Positions 44,649 through 54,253 of a stretch of 64,000 nt of DNA are shown here, piece after piece (within the stretch, counting starts at the first letter, position 1; the number at the start of each line of letters is the position of its first letter). The notes beneath the pieces were generated by a model. The model did no database searches. It saw only the letters and a list, made by a program, of their open reading frames with translations, and was not told the origin of the DNA. The translations under genes and the position numbers were made by a program. Source of the DNA: M3007 sp037445225 (GTDB taxonomy: Bacteria; Bacteroidota; Bacteroidia; Chitinophagales; Saprospiraceae); NCBI GenBank assembly GCA_037445225.1, contig JBBIKW010000005.1:147202-211201 (forward strand). Direction: 5' to 3'.

Positions 44649-46484
44649 ATGATGTGGCGCACTTTTGCAAAAAGGATGATCGACCTTTCAGAACACAGGG
44701 CGAATGCCCAGAATTTAAGGCGCTTTTTCCGGATGATTTGGTCGGTCTCTCCGGCGCTGACGGTTGGGAATGCGCTGTTGCGCATTGTGCAGGCGGCTAT
44801 TCCTCTGCTGTTGCTGTATGTGGGCAAGGAAATCATAGATGGCGTAGTGAAAGCGGCGGCTGCGCCGGCAGCCATATGGGACTGGAGGCATCCCCTGTGG
44901 TTTTGGGTAGGCTTAGAGTTTGTTTTGGCGGCAGTCAACACATTGTTGGGTCGCGCTATTACTCTGACAGACAGCTTATTGGGCGATTTGGTGAGCAACG
45001 ACTCTTCGGTGCGCATTATTCGGCATGCGGCCGCGTTGGACTTGTACCAGTTTGAAGATCCTACCTTTTACGACAAGCTCGAACGGGCCCGCACACAGAC
45101 GGCGGGTCGCACAGCCCTCATGAGCATGGTGTTGTCACAGGTGCAAGACCTCATTGCCGTCGTCTTTTTGTCGATGGGGCTAGTGGCGTTCAATCCTTGG
45201 CTCATCGCCCTGTTGGTTTTAGCAGTAGTCCCTTCGTTCATCGGAGAGACGCGCTTCAACCGAGAGAGCTATTCCCTAACGCGTTCTTGGACGCCCGAGC
45301 GGCGCGAGCTAGACTACCTACGCTACATCGGTGCGAGCAACGAGACCGCCAAAGAGGTCAAAATCTTTAGTTTGGAGCGTTTTCTAGCCGACCGCTTTCG
45401 CTCCATTGCCGACCGCTACTACCGCGCGAATCGGCGGTTGGCACTTCGGCGCGCGGCTTGGGGCGGGCTCCTTTCGGTCTTGGGCACGGCGGCCTACTAT
45501 GCCGCTTATGTGTTTATCGTAGGTCAGACCGTCTTGGGATTGTTGTCTTTGGGCACGCTGACGTTCTTAGCGGGCGCTTTTGGGCGGTTGCAGAGCTTGC
45601 TTCAGACTATCGTTGGGCGCTTTTCGCGCATTGGCGAAATGACTTTGTACCTGCGCGACCTGTTTGAATTCTTGTCGCTTCAGCCGCTGTCGCAAAATCA
45701 CACGAGCCGACGGCCGGTGCCGCGCCCTATGCGCGAAGGCATCCGCTTCGAAAACGTCAGCTTTCGCTATCCGGGCACCGACGTGTGGGCGCTGCGCCAC
45801 ATCAGTTTTACGCTGGCGCCCGGAGAAAAGCTGGCCTTGGTGGGGGAAAACGGCGCAGGCAAGACCACCCTGGTCAAGCTGTTGGCTCATCTGTATGAGC
45901 CCACCGAAGGCCGCATCCTCTTGGATGGTGTAGATTTATGCGAATACCACCCGGAAGCGCTGCGCCGAGAGATCGGCATCATCTTTCAGGATTACGTGCG
46001 CTTCATGTTTACGGCGGCCGAAAACATCGCCATTGGCGACATTGAGCAGCGGTTCAACCGGCCGCGCATCATTTCATCGGCGGCTAAAAGCTTGGCAGAC
46101 GCGGTTATCGAGGGGTTGCCCAAGCAGTACGACCAGATGCTCGGCCGGCGGTTTGCAGAGGGCGTAGAGCTCTCCGGCGGTCAATGGCAAAAGATAGCAT
46201 TGGCTCGCGCATACATGCGCGAAGCGCAAATCGTTATCTTAGATGAGCCGACAGCGGCTCTGGACGCTCGGGCCGAACACGAAGTCTTTTTGCGCTTTGC
46301 CGAGCTGACGAAAGGAAAGGCCGCCGTGCTCATCAGCCACCGCTTCAGCACCGTGCGCATGGCCGATCGCATTCTGTTTTTAGAGAACGGGCAAATCATC
46401 GAGCAGGGTAGCCACGACGACCTCCTTCGACAGGGCGGCAAATACGCCGAGCTGTTCCGCTTGCAGGCCAAAGGGTACGCGTGA
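44649..46484 (+). CDS. ABC transporter, fused permease-ATPase
   Basis: 611 residues from MMWRTFAKRMIDLSEHRANA; the 21 codons before it overlap the terminator and are excluded (Met 44652 is also possible). Six membrane helices occupy about 30-320, then an ATPase domain (about 365-600): Walker A VGENGAGKTTLVKLL, Q-loop IIFQDYVRFMFTAAENI, signature ELSGGQWQKIALARAY, Walker B VILDEPTAALDARAE and H-loop LISHRFSTVRMADR. This is the half-size exporter plan (homodimer or heterodimer). Substrate unknown. No partner half-transporter is next to it. dnaE follows with its own promoter. Confidence 0.93.
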   Translation: MMWRTFAKRMIDLSEHRANAQNLRRFFRMIWSVSPALTVGNALLRIVQAAIPLLLLYVGKEIIDGVVKAAAAPAAIWDWRHPLWFWVGLEFVLAAVNTLLGRAITLTDSLLGDLVSNDSSVRIIRHAAALDLYQFEDPTFYDKLERARTQTAGRTALMSMVLSQVQDLIAVVFLSMGLVAFNPWLIALLVLAVVPSFIGETRFNRESYSLTRSWTPERRELDYLRYIGASNETAKEVKIFSLERFLADRFRSIADRYYRANRRLALRRAAWGGLLSVLGTAAYYAAYVFIVGQTVLGLLSLGTLTFLAGAFGRLQSLLQTIVGRFSRIGEMTLYLRDLFEFLSLQPLSQNHTSRRPVPRPMREGIRFENVSFRYPGTDVWALRHISFTLAPGEKLALVGENGAGKTTLVKLLAHLYEPTEGRILLDGVDLCEYHPEALRREIGIIFQDYVRFMFTAAENIAIGDIEQRFNRPRIISSAAKSLADAVIEGLPKQYDQMLGRRFAEGVELSGGQWQKIALARAYMREAQIVILDEPTAALDARAEHEVFLRFAELTKGKAAVLISHRFSTVRMADRILFLENGQIIEQGSHDDLLRQGGKYAELFRLQAKGYA

Positions 46485-46548
46485 GGGTTCGGCAAAGGTG
46501 CCCTTCAATAAGTTCGCACTTTCCGGTGCAAGGGCGCTCTCCCTGGCT

Positions 46549-46556
46549 TATTTTTG
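46549..46556 (+). promoter_or_regulatory. Promoter -7 element (TATTTTTG) for dnaE
   Basis: TAnnTTTG match 68 bases before the dnaE ATG and 65 after the ABC gene stop. Confidence 0.6.
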
Positions 46557-46623
46557 CCAAAACCTGTCGTCCGTGCTTCCGTTTGCAAGCAAATGCGGAA
46601 GCGGCAGAAAAGAACATCGAACC

Positions 46624-49600
46624 ATGCCCAAATTTGCACACCTCCACTGTCACACGCAGTTTTCGCTGCTCGACGGGGCGGCATCCATTCCGGCCCTGTT
46701 CAAAAAAGCCAAGGCCGACAGTATGCCGGCCGTAGCCATCACGGATCACGGCAACATGTTCGGCGTCTTTCAGTTCGTGGCAGAAGCTGCTCGCCACGAA
46801 GGCGTAAAGCCCATCGTCGGCTGTGAATTCTACCTCGTGGAAGACCGCCACCGAAAGACGTTTACCAAGGAGGACAAAGACCGGCGGTATCACCAGCTTT
46901 TCCTGGCCAAGAATGCCGTAGGGTATCGAAACTTGGTCAAGATGTGCTCCTTAGGGTATATCGAAGGGCTGTACGGCAAGTATCCGCGTATCGACAAAGC
47001 GTTGGTGCTTCAATACCACGAGGGACTGATTGCCACGACCTGCTGTTTAGGCGCGTTGGTGCCACAAACGATCCTGAAAAAAGGAGAAGAGGCAGCGCGC
47101 AAAGAGTTTGAGTGGTGGCTCGACCTCTTTGAGGAGGATTACTACATCGAGCTGCAGCGGCATCACATGCCGGAACAAGAGAAAGTCAACGAAGTGTTGC
47201 TTCGCTGGGCAAAGGAGTACGGCGTGCGGGTGATCTGCACCAACGACTCGCATTACATCGACCAACAAGACGCCAATGCTCACGACATTCTGCTGTGTGT
47301 TAATACAGGAGAGAAGCAATCGACACCGCCCATCCGCGAGTTTGTGGAGGAAGGTACGGTGGCAAAAGGGGGACGCTTTGCTTTTTGGAACGACCAGTTC
47401 TACTTCAAGACCCAGGCGGAGATGGCTGCGCTTTTCCACGACGTGCCTTTTGCCCTGGACAATACTCTGGAAATTGTAGACAAGTGCGAGTACCTGCAGC
47501 TCAAGCAAGACATCTTGCTGCCACACTTCGTCGTCCCGCAGGAGTTTGCCGACCAAGACGAATACCTTCGACATCTGACGTTTGAAGGTGCTCGTCGGCG
47601 ATACGGACAGATTACGCCGGAAATAGAGGAGCGGCTCAACTTCGAGTTGCACACCATTAAAACCATGGGCTTTGCCGGATACTTCCTAATTGTGGCCGAC
47701 TTCATTCAGGCGGGGCGGGACTTGGGGGTGTTTGTCGGACCGGGAAGAGGTTCTGCCGCAGGCTCGGCGGTAGCCTATTGCATTGGGATTACCAATATTG
47801 ACCCTATCAAATACGGGTTGCTGTTTGAGCGCTTCCTCAACCCTGAGCGCAAGAGCATGCCCGATATCGACACCGACTTCGACGACGAAGGGCGCCAAAA
47901 AGTCATCGACTATGTAGTAAAAAAATACGGTTACCAGCAGGTGGCCCATATCGTCACCTACAGCTCTATGGCGGCTAAGATGTCGATCAAGGACGTGGCA
48001 CGGGTGTTGGAGCTGCCCTTAGAGCAGTCGAATGCCTTGGCAAAGCTAGTGCCCGAACGCCCGGGCATCTCGCTCAGACGGGTATTGACGGCTCCGCTTG
48101 AGGGTGAGGGATCCTTGGCGGAAAAGGAGAACCTCTCAGCCGACGAGCTAGAGCATTGCAAAAAGCTGCGCGCCTATTTGGAGCAGAAAGACTCGCTGGA
48201 GGCCAAAGTATTGCGCGAAGCGATGGTGTTAGAAGGTTCCGTACGCGGCACCGGCGTCCATGCCGCCGGCATCATCATCGCGCCTAAAGATTTGACCGAC
48301 ATCTTGCCGGTGTTTACCTCCAAAGAGACGCCGTTGCTCATTACCCAATACGAGGGGAGCACCATCGAGGAGGTAGGCGTGATCAAAATGGATTTTTTAG
48401 GACTGAGAAACCTCACCATCATACGCGATACCCTACAGCTGATCGAGCGAAATCACGGCATTCGTATCGACATAGACGCCATTCCCTTAGACGATCCCAA
48501 GACCTACGCCCTTTATCAGCGGGGCGATACGGAGGGGACGTTCCAGTTTGAAAGTCCCGGCATGCAGAAGTACTTGCGCGAGCTCAAGCCCGACAAGTTT
48601 GAGGACCTCATCGCCATGAACGCCCTCTATCGGCCAGGGCCTATGGATTACATTCCGGAGTTCATCGCGCGTAAGCACGGGCGCAAACCCGTCACCTACG
48701 ACCTGCCAGAGATGGAAGAGTATCTTCGGGAAACTTTTGGCATATGCGTCTATCAAGAGCAGATTATGCTCTTGTCGCAAAAGCTAGCGGGCTTCTCGAA
48801 GGGCGATGCCGACGTGCTGCGAAAGGCTATGGGCAAGAAGCAAAAGGCTGTGCTCGACAAGATGCGCGATAAATTCATCCAAGGGGCGATGGCCCGCGGC
48901 TATCCGCAGGACAAGCTGGAGAAGATCTGGAGCGATTGGGAGGCGTTTGCTTCGTACGCATTCAACAAGAGCCACTCTACCTGCTACGCCTTTTTGGCGT
49001 ACCAAACCGCCTACCTCAAGGCGAACTATCCGGCCGAATACATGGCCGCTCTGCTCACCAACCACCAAGGCAACATCGAGAAGATCACCTTCCATTTGGA
49101 GGAGTGCCGACGTATGGGCTTGCAGGTCAAAGGGCCCGATATCAACGAGTCGGATGTGCATTTCTCTGTCAGTCGACAGGGTACTATTCGCTACGGTTTA
49201 GGCGCCATCAAGGGAGTCGGTGAGGCCGCTGTAAAGAGCATCATAGAGGAGCGCCAGAAGAACGGGCCGTTTCAAGATATTTACGACTTAGTGCGTCGAA
49301 TGAACGCGCGCATCATCAACCGGCGCGTGTTAGAAAACTTGGCATACGCTGGTGCTTTCGACGAGTTGCCGCCATTAAAGGGCCTCGGCCCGACCTATCG
49401 CAGCCGGCTCTTTGCGCCCAGCGATAAGCACGACTCCTTCATAGAGCACCTGTTGCGCTATGCCAACGCTTATTGCGAAGACAAGGTATTGTCGGCCAAC
49501 TCGCTCTTTGGCGACCTGTCGGACTCGGTGAGCATCCCCCAACCGCCGCTACCTCCTGCCGAACCGTGGAACCTGCTGTCCATGTTGCAGCGTGAGCGCG

Positions 49601-50199
49601 AGGTGGTCGGCATCTACTTGAGCGGGCACCCCTTAGACAATTACCGCTTTACCTGGAAGGCCTTTGCTACGCCCATCGCCGACATCGACCGCTATCGCGA
49701 CCAAAAAATTGCTGTAGCAGGCTTTGTGGCCAAAGTGGAGCATCGCACGAGCCAGAAAGGCTCGGGGTGGGGGCGCTTTGTGCTCCAAGATTACACCGGA
49801 GAAATAGAAGTAGCGCTGTTTTCCGACACGTACGCTAAACTACGCGGCTTCCTACAGGAAAACGAATGTCTTTTCGTGGAGGGAGAGTATAAGCCGCGCT
49901 TTGGTACAGAAAAATACGAGCTGCACGTCGCCAACATTCGCCTGTTAGAAAGCGTCGGGGAGGCCATGGCCAAAAGCATTACCGTGCGCATCCCAGTAGA
50001 GCGCGTCAATGCAGAGCTGATTGCCCAAATGGAGCGGCTCTGCGCGGCCAACAAGGGCAAACAAGCCCTGCGCGTAGAGCTGGTCGACTATCAAAATAAG
50101 GAGCGCCTCACCTTTATTTCCGCTAGCAAGAAAATACACCTCGGCGATGAGCTGCTCGCGGCACTTCAGGGTCTTGAGTTGGACTACAGCATTCAGTAA
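46624..50199 (+). CDS. dnaE: DNA polymerase III alpha subunit
   Basis: 1191 residues; the Met at 46624 starts the family motif MPKFAHLHCHTQFSLLDG. The PHP domain (about 1-270) keeps the probable metal ligands: HLHCH (His8, His10), AITDHGN, VGCEFYL, YHQLFL, TTCCLG and NDSHYIDQQ. The polymerase core has GPGRGSAAGSAVAYC and the catalytic DIDTDF near 414-419. A helix-hairpin-helix is near 860 (AIKGVGEAAVKSI) and an OB domain near 1030 (AVAGFVAKVEHRTSQKGSGW). It copies the chromosome. The apparently complete PHP site suggests it could proofread itself, unlike E. coli DnaE. Promoter at 46549. Confidence 0.96.
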   Translation: MPKFAHLHCHTQFSLLDGAASIPALFKKAKADSMPAVAITDHGNMFGVFQFVAEAARHEGVKPIVGCEFYLVEDRHRKTFTKEDKDRRYHQLFLAKNAVGYRNLVKMCSLGYIEGLYGKYPRIDKALVLQYHEGLIATTCCLGALVPQTILKKGEEAARKEFEWWLDLFEEDYYIELQRHHMPEQEKVNEVLLRWAKEYGVRVICTNDSHYIDQQDANAHDILLCVNTGEKQSTPPIREFVEEGTVAKGGRFAFWNDQFYFKTQAEMAALFHDVPFALDNTLEIVDKCEYLQLKQDILLPHFVVPQEFADQDEYLRHLTFEGARRRYGQITPEIEERLNFELHTIKTMGFAGYFLIVADFIQAGRDLGVFVGPGRGSAAGSAVAYCIGITNIDPIKYGLLFERFLNPERKSMPDIDTDFDDEGRQKVIDYVVKKYGYQQVAHIVTYSSMAAKMSIKDVARVLELPLEQSNALAKLVPERPGISLRRVLTAPLEGEGSLAEKENLSADELEHCKKLRAYLEQKDSLEAKVLREAMVLEGSVRGTGVHAAGIIIAPKDLTDILPVFTSKETPLLITQYEGSTIEEVGVIKMDFLGLRNLTIIRDTLQLIERNHGIRIDIDAIPLDDPKTYALYQRGDTEGTFQFESPGMQKYLRELKPDKFEDLIAMNALYRPGPMDYIPEFIARKHGRKPVTYDLPEMEEYLRETFGICVYQEQIMLLSQKLAGFSKGDADVLRKAMGKKQKAVLDKMRDKFIQGAMARGYPQDKLEKIWSDWEAFASYAFNKSHSTCYAFLAYQTAYLKANYPAEYMAALLTNHQGNIEKITFHLEECRRMGLQVKGPDINESDVHFSVSRQGTIRYGLGAIKGVGEAAVKSIIEERQKNGPFQDIYDLVRRMNARIINRRVLENLAYAGAFDELPPLKGLGPTYRSRLFAPSDKHDSFIEHLLRYANAYCEDKVLSANSLFGDLSDSVSIPQPPLPPAEPWNLLSMLQREREVVGIYLSGHPLDNYRFTWKAFATPIADIDRYRDQKIAVAGFVAKVEHRTSQKGSGWGRFVLQDYTGEIEVALFSDTYAKLRGFLQENECLFVEGEYKPRFGTEKYELHVANIRLLESVGEAMAKSITVRIPVERVNAELIAQMERLCAANKGKQALRVELVDYQNKERLTFISASKKIHLGDELLAALQGLELDYSIQ

Positions 50200-50244
50200 A
50201 CAGCTTTTTTTCGCACAAGTCGCTGCACCTTCTCACAAGGTGTG

Positions 50245-50252
50245 TACCTTTG
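50245..50252 (+). promoter_or_regulatory. Promoter -7 element (TACCTTTG)
   Basis: Exact TAnnTTTG match 46 bases after dnaE and 167 before the next ATG, giving an unusually long leader. Confidence 0.5.
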
Positions 50253-50284
50253 AGGGCGCTTCCCGCGTCTCAGTGAAAAGCTGC

Positions 50285-50383
50285 GTTCCCACACAGTGTG
50301 GAACGGTTATTGCGGGATAAAGCACATCCCCAGCTAATCGCCGTCCTTCCCCGCCGCATCCGATCAGACCGATGGGTGATCGG
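50285..50383 (+). promoter_or_regulatory. Structured leader with two hairpins
   Basis: GTTCC(C)ACA / TGTGGAAC (50285-50304, one bulge) and a perfect CCGATCA / TGATCGG (50360-50366 with 50377-50383) followed by the pyrimidine-rich TTCTTCTCT. Both lie between the -7 element and the outer-membrane protein gene, in the presumed leader. They may attenuate or stabilise the mRNA. No known riboswitch class was recognised. Confidence 0.4.
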
Positions 50384-50418
50384 TTCTTCTCTGTCGTTGG
50401 TTAAAAAGTCACCGTGCT

Positions 50419-51156
50419 ATGACGATGAAAAAGATTACGGCATTACTTCTTCTAGGCGTTGGACTCTGCTGGAATGCTGCGGCGCAGAAGGATGAAAATC
50501 TGTTTATTCGATTTGGTTTGAATGCGGGCGGCTCTATGCTGTTCCATCAGACCCAATTTTACGCCACCAACCTCCAGAATGTTTTCAAGTTCGTGGAGTT
50601 GAGCCACAAAGACAAGGGCGGCTATACGTGGGAGCAGTTTGAGAAAGACTACGGCTTACGCTCGCAATATGCGCAGCCGCGCTACGGCTTGAACGCCTAT
50701 GTGGCCCATCGCCTCTTTCCAGTGTTTGGCAATATAGAGTTCATGTCCTCTCCGTCGAGCTATCAGAAGATGTCTGTCGCCTTAACCATAGGCATTGGCA
50801 AGGATTTTCGCCCTTTGGATAGCGATTACTTCGTCTCGGCGCACGGAGGGTTCAAGCGTGTCTTTCGCGACTGGGGCTGGGGGGCAGAGACCATTACCTA
50901 CAGCACGAATGCCGAGGCAAGGCAACACTTGGCCACCTTTTACAATCCCGATCAGCCCCTGGGCATTCAATCCGGCAACATGCTCGCCTTGCGCGTGGGT
51001 TGTGGTCGCGTAGTTGGCCCAGCAGAACGCGCAGCCATAGGGTTAGAGGCGTACTATGAGCTAGACCTCACCAACGAGACCGTGCGCCAAGCGCGCATGA
51101 CCAACACGGGCCTCAACGTGTATTTCCGATTCGATTTGGCGCACACCTCCTTCTGA
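50419..51156 (+). CDS. Outer-membrane beta-barrel protein of unknown function
   Basis: 245 residues with a signal peptide (MKKITALLLLGVGLCWNAAAQ; the Met at 50425 is as likely a start as 50419). The mature part is about ten short amphipathic strands (FIRFGLNAGGSMLFHQ, KMSVALTIGIGKDF, FVSAHGGFKRVF) with an aromatic terminal strand, GLNVYFRFDLAHTSF, as in small porin-like outer-membrane proteins. No family name is given with confidence. Expressed after a long structured leader. A strong inverted repeat follows. Confidence 0.75.
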   Translation: MTMKKITALLLLGVGLCWNAAAQKDENLFIRFGLNAGGSMLFHQTQFYATNLQNVFKFVELSHKDKGGYTWEQFEKDYGLRSQYAQPRYGLNAYVAHRLFPVFGNIEFMSSPSSYQKMSVALTIGIGKDFRPLDSDYFVSAHGGFKRVFRDWGWGAETITYSTNAEARQHLATFYNPDQPLGIQSGNMLALRVGCGRVVGPAERAAIGLEAYYELDLTNETVRQARMTNTGLNVYFRFDLAHTSF

Positions 51157-51169
51157 AAAGGCCGTAAAA

Positions 51170-51209
51170 CAGCGATGGGAAGCGGAGCAAAAACCGCTTC
51201 CCATCGCTG
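51170..51209. terminator. Bidirectional terminator, 16-bp stem
   Basis: Perfect CAGCGATGGGAAGCGG (51170-51185) / CCGCTTCCCATCGCTG (51194-51209) with the 8-base loop AGCAAAAA, between convergent genes. A short T run (GTTTTACGG) follows on the minus strand. One of the longest perfect hairpins in the window. Confidence 0.8.
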
Positions 51210-51235
51210 CCCGCATACCTCCCTAAATGCCGAGA

Positions 51236-52468
51236 CTACTCCTCTATCGCAGCTAAGTCGAAGAGCAGCGAAAAGCGCAGGGTGTTGTCCAAGGGGTTTC
51301 GTTGGTTGGTCGTCGGCACCAAATACGAGAAGTTGATGCCGAAGACATTGTACTTGACGCCTAAGCCCACGCTCATGTATTTGCGATTGCCTTTGGAATA
51401 GTGTTCGTAAAAGTAGCCCGTCCGCACGGCAAACTGGTTATCGTACCAGTATTCTGCGCCGATACCTACGTTGACCTCCTTCAGCTCTTCGCTAAAACCG
51501 CCTGGCGCATCGGAGAACGACCTAAACGCGCCGCGGATAGGAGAATACTGCTTGTAGTCGGCGATGCCGTCGCCATCTTCGTCGATATCGGGGCGCGGGG
51601 TCGGGACGAGCAGTTTGTTCAAGTCGGTAGCGAGAGTGATGGAGTTGTGATCGTCGAGGTTGAATCGCCAGGCAAACCCTAAGCCCAAGTTGGTGGGGAT
51701 ATAGTCGCGGTTTGCCGAGCGGGTGTAGGTAATCTTGGAGCCCAGATTAGTAATGGCCGCGCCGAAGGTAAATTCCCCTCCTTGGGGCGTTAGCTTCATC
51801 GGCGTGCGGTATGTCAGCGAGATGTCTGCGCCGCCGGCGACACCTGGGCGGATTTCGTTGCCCTCTACGATTTGCCCGGTAGCCAAATTTGAGTAGATGA
51901 ATTTGGCTCCTACTGCAGCGGAGAACTTTTCCGACAGCTTGCGCGAATAGGCCATCGCTAACTCGAACTCGTTGGGTCGGCCTTGACCTAAGGAGGCGCC
52001 ATTTTCGTCGGTGAACTCGATGTCGCCCAAGGAGAAATAGCGCAAGCTGGCGCCGATCGTTTGCAGTTTATCCAAGCGCTTATAGGCCGATAGGTAGGCC
52101 AAATACACGTCTTGCAAACCTAAGTTGCGCATCCACGGCGTATAAGTAGCCGAAACGGCCACATCCTTTTCCGCAAAAGCCAGCTTAGATTGGTTGTAGT
52201 GCATGCCGTTCGGGTCGGCAGAAGTGGCAATGCCCACATCGCCCATAGCCCCACCGCGCGCGTCGGGCACGAGCCGCAAGAACGGCACGGCGCTCGTCAC
52301 CGAGTTAGCGCAGCGCTCTCCCGTAGGCACCAACTGCCCGGTTATAGGGTTATATGAAAAGCCTTTTCCATCTTTACACTTAGGCACCAGCTGGCCGTAT
52401 ACGGCACCTGCGAGACCTACGAGCAGGCTAGCTATACAAAGTTTCAGACGAGGAGCAGTTACTCTCAT
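51236..52468 (-). CDS. porV: Type IX secretion system outer-membrane protein PorV
   Basis: 410 residues with a signal peptide (ending AGAVYGQ). The PorV/LptO-defining block PFLRLVPDARGGAMGDVGIA is followed by SADPNGMHYNQSKLAFAEKD and YTPWMRNLGLQDVYLAYLSA; the C-terminal half is a fourteen-strand FadL-like barrel ending in NTLRFSLLFDLAAIEE. PorV picks up T9SS cargo at the outer membrane and passes it to the sortase PorU. No other T9SS core gene is in the window, but at least one cargo-like protein (60565-61800) is. A -7 element lies 60 bases upstream. Confidence 0.94.
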   Translation of the reverse strand: MRVTAPRLKLCIASLLVGLAGAVYGQLVPKCKDGKGFSYNPITGQLVPTGERCANSVTSAVPFLRLVPDARGGAMGDVGIATSADPNGMHYNQSKLAFAEKDVAVSATYTPWMRNLGLQDVYLAYLSAYKRLDKLQTIGASLRYFSLGDIEFTDENGASLGQGRPNEFELAMAYSRKLSEKFSAAVGAKFIYSNLATGQIVEGNEIRPGVAGGADISLTYRTPMKLTPQGGEFTFGAAITNLGSKITYTRSANRDYIPTNLGLGFAWRFNLDDHNSITLATDLNKLLVPTPRPDIDEDGDGIADYKQYSPIRGAFRSFSDAPGGFSEELKEVNVGIGAEYWYDNQFAVRTGYFYEHYSKGNRKYMSVGLGVKYNVFGINFSYLVPTTNQRNPLDNTLRFSLLFDLAAIEE

Positions 52469-52527
52469 GATCGCAAAAAACAGATGGGTATAAATTGGTA
52501 CATCAGAACAAAGCTATCTGTGTTGTG

Positions 52528-52535
52528 CAAAGGTA
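52528..52535 (-). promoter_or_regulatory. Promoter -7 element (TACCTTTG) for porV
   Basis: Exact TAnnTTTG match on the minus strand about 60 bases before the porV start. Confidence 0.6.
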
Positions 52536-52638
52536 AGCCCTTGGATTGGGAATTCAGCTGTGCACTTGGCGTTGATGCCGCAAGCTGTTAAGAGGTTGCC
52601 CAAAGTGTGTTTCTTTGCCTTCAAAATTACGAGCAACC

Positions 52639-53541
52639 ATGCACTTATGGGGCATAGACTTAGGAGGCACTAAGATGGAGGGCATTGTGTTAGAAAGCCG
52701 AAAGAATCCGCGCGTCTTAGCGCGCCATCGAATAGCTACAGAGGCGCAATACGGTTACGAACACATTCTCAGCCGAGTAGTTCACTTGGTGGATGAGTTG
52801 ACCCGGATGTCGGGGCTCAAGCCCACTCGTTTGGGCGTCGGTCATCCGGGCACCATAGACCCGCAGACAGGAGTGGTTAAAAATGCCAACACTACGGTGC
52901 TTATTGGAAGGCCTTTTGATAAGGATCTGCAGCATCGACTGGGTATTCCCGTTCGCTTGGCTAACGACGCCAATTGCTTTGCTGTGGCTGAAGCCCTGCT
53001 GGGGGCGGTGCCGGAGGTCATTCCCCATGCTGAAGTGGTCTTTGGGGTCATCATGGGCACGGGTGTGGGCGGCGGCATTGTGGTGCGTGAAAAGGTCATC
53101 CACGGCAGACAAGGCATTGCGGGCGAGTGGGGCCACAATTTTCTCGATGCAGAGGGCGGCCCTTGCTATTGTGGAAAGGTAGGATGTGTCGAAACGCTCA
53201 TATCGGGCCCCGCCTTAGAGCGCTTCTACAGCAAAAAAAGTGGCGAACAGAGGCACTTAGTCGAGATCGCTGCGCGTTCGGAAGCCGGCATGGACGCTGC
53301 AGCTACAGAAACAATGGACCGTCTCATACACTATTTTGGCAAGGCGCTTGCTGTCGTAATCAACATTCTCGACCCTGACGCCGTTGTGTTAGGAGGCGGC
53401 GTAGGCAATATCCATCGTCTATATACTGACGGCGTTGTCGAAGTAGGAAAATACCTCTTTAATTCGCGCGTAGACACCTGTTTTTTAAAACCCAAGTTGG
53501 GCGATAGTGCCGGTGTTTTTGGGGCAGCGCTATTGCATTAG
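52639..53541 (+). CDS. ROK-family sugar kinase (glucokinase-like)
   Basis: 300 residues from MHLWGIDLGGTKMEGIV, the ROK phosphate-binding start. The catalytic Asp is in VRLANDANC (Asp110), and the ROK zinc site is complete (GEWGHNFLDAEGGPCYCGK with His166, Cys176, Cys178, and Cys183 in VGCVE). DPDAVVLGGGVGN ends the adenosine site. No N-terminal helix-turn-helix, so it is an enzyme rather than a repressor. It probably phosphorylates glucose, or an amino sugar; the downstream GH31 gene points to glucose. A secreted repeat protein gene follows after 19 bases. Confidence 0.92.
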   Translation: MHLWGIDLGGTKMEGIVLESRKNPRVLARHRIATEAQYGYEHILSRVVHLVDELTRMSGLKPTRLGVGHPGTIDPQTGVVKNANTTVLIGRPFDKDLQHRLGIPVRLANDANCFAVAEALLGAVPEVIPHAEVVFGVIMGTGVGGGIVVREKVIHGRQGIAGEWGHNFLDAEGGPCYCGKVGCVETLISGPALERFYSKKSGEQRHLVEIAARSEAGMDAAATETMDRLIHYFGKALAVVINILDPDAVVLGGGVGNIHRLYTDGVVEVGKYLFNSRVDTCFLKPKLGDSAGVFGAALLH

Positions 53542-53560
53542 GAAAATGGTCATAGGAAGT

Positions 53561-54253
53561 ATGAAATCGATTTTTTTCGCATGCGGCTTTGTCGGCTTGA
53601 GCAGCGTTTTGATGGCTCAAATAGAAGTGAAGTTGCCGCACAAGCAGTCGGCGGGTGCCGCTCCGGCGCCGGTGATGTATGGGGCTTCCACAGTGCCGGT
53701 TCCTTCGGCGGGGAGTATGTCGGCTCCCGACAAGGATGGTGAGGCGCGGCGTGCTGCGGCGTTGGCCAAGCTACAAGGCAAGCAGGTGCCAGCGGCTGTG
53801 GCAGCGCCAGCTATTACAAGTGCTCGTCAGGTGGGTCCAGTGATGTATTCCACCTCTACGGTACCGGCTCCTACTCCTATAGAAGAAGAGATGGGGCCGC
53901 CCACTACGGTGACGGTCAACGGTTTGGATGTGCAGCGAAGCGTGCGCCCAGGCCGCGGACAGGTGGGCTCTGAGCTGTTCACGCCAGTAGCCGAGTTGCA
54001 CTACGTGCAGTTTGCCGTATATTGCAAAGATACGCCGGTGGATAAAGCGCCTCCCATTGAAGGGTTATATCTGCTTTGGCATCCCGGCAGCACGTGTCCT
54101 GGAGGGGCGAAAGGTGCCAGCTACATTGTAAAGGGCTACAATTCTGCTCAAGAGGCCAAGGCAGCAGTGGCCTCCTTTCGGGCAAAAGGCATAGAATGCT
54201 GGTACAATCCCGCCCTGACGGGTGCTGAGGTGGAGATCATTGGCGTGCGATAG
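53561..54253 (+). CDS. Secreted protein with MYxxSTVP repeats and SPOR-like C-terminus
   Basis: 230 residues from MKSIFFACGFVGLSSVLMAQ (signal peptide). A low-complexity, Ala/Pro-rich middle repeats PVMYGASTVPVP and PVMYSTSTVPAP about 55 residues apart. The C-terminal 80 residues (YVQFAVYCKDTPVDKAPPIE ... GYNSAQEAKAAVASFRAKGI) have the pattern of a SPOR domain, which binds denuded peptidoglycan; this is an inference from pattern. It starts 19 bases after the ROK gene and is likely co-transcribed. A hairpin (54282-54303) lies between it and GH31. No known function. Confidence 0.7.
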   Translation: MKSIFFACGFVGLSSVLMAQIEVKLPHKQSAGAAPAPVMYGASTVPVPSAGSMSAPDKDGEARRAAALAKLQGKQVPAAVAAPAITSARQVGPVMYSTSTVPAPTPIEEEMGPPTTVTVNGLDVQRSVRPGRGQVGSELFTPVAELHYVQFAVYCKDTPVDKAPPIEGLYLLWHPGSTCPGGAKGASYIVKGYNSAQEAKAAVASFRAKGIECWYNPALTGAEVEIIGVR

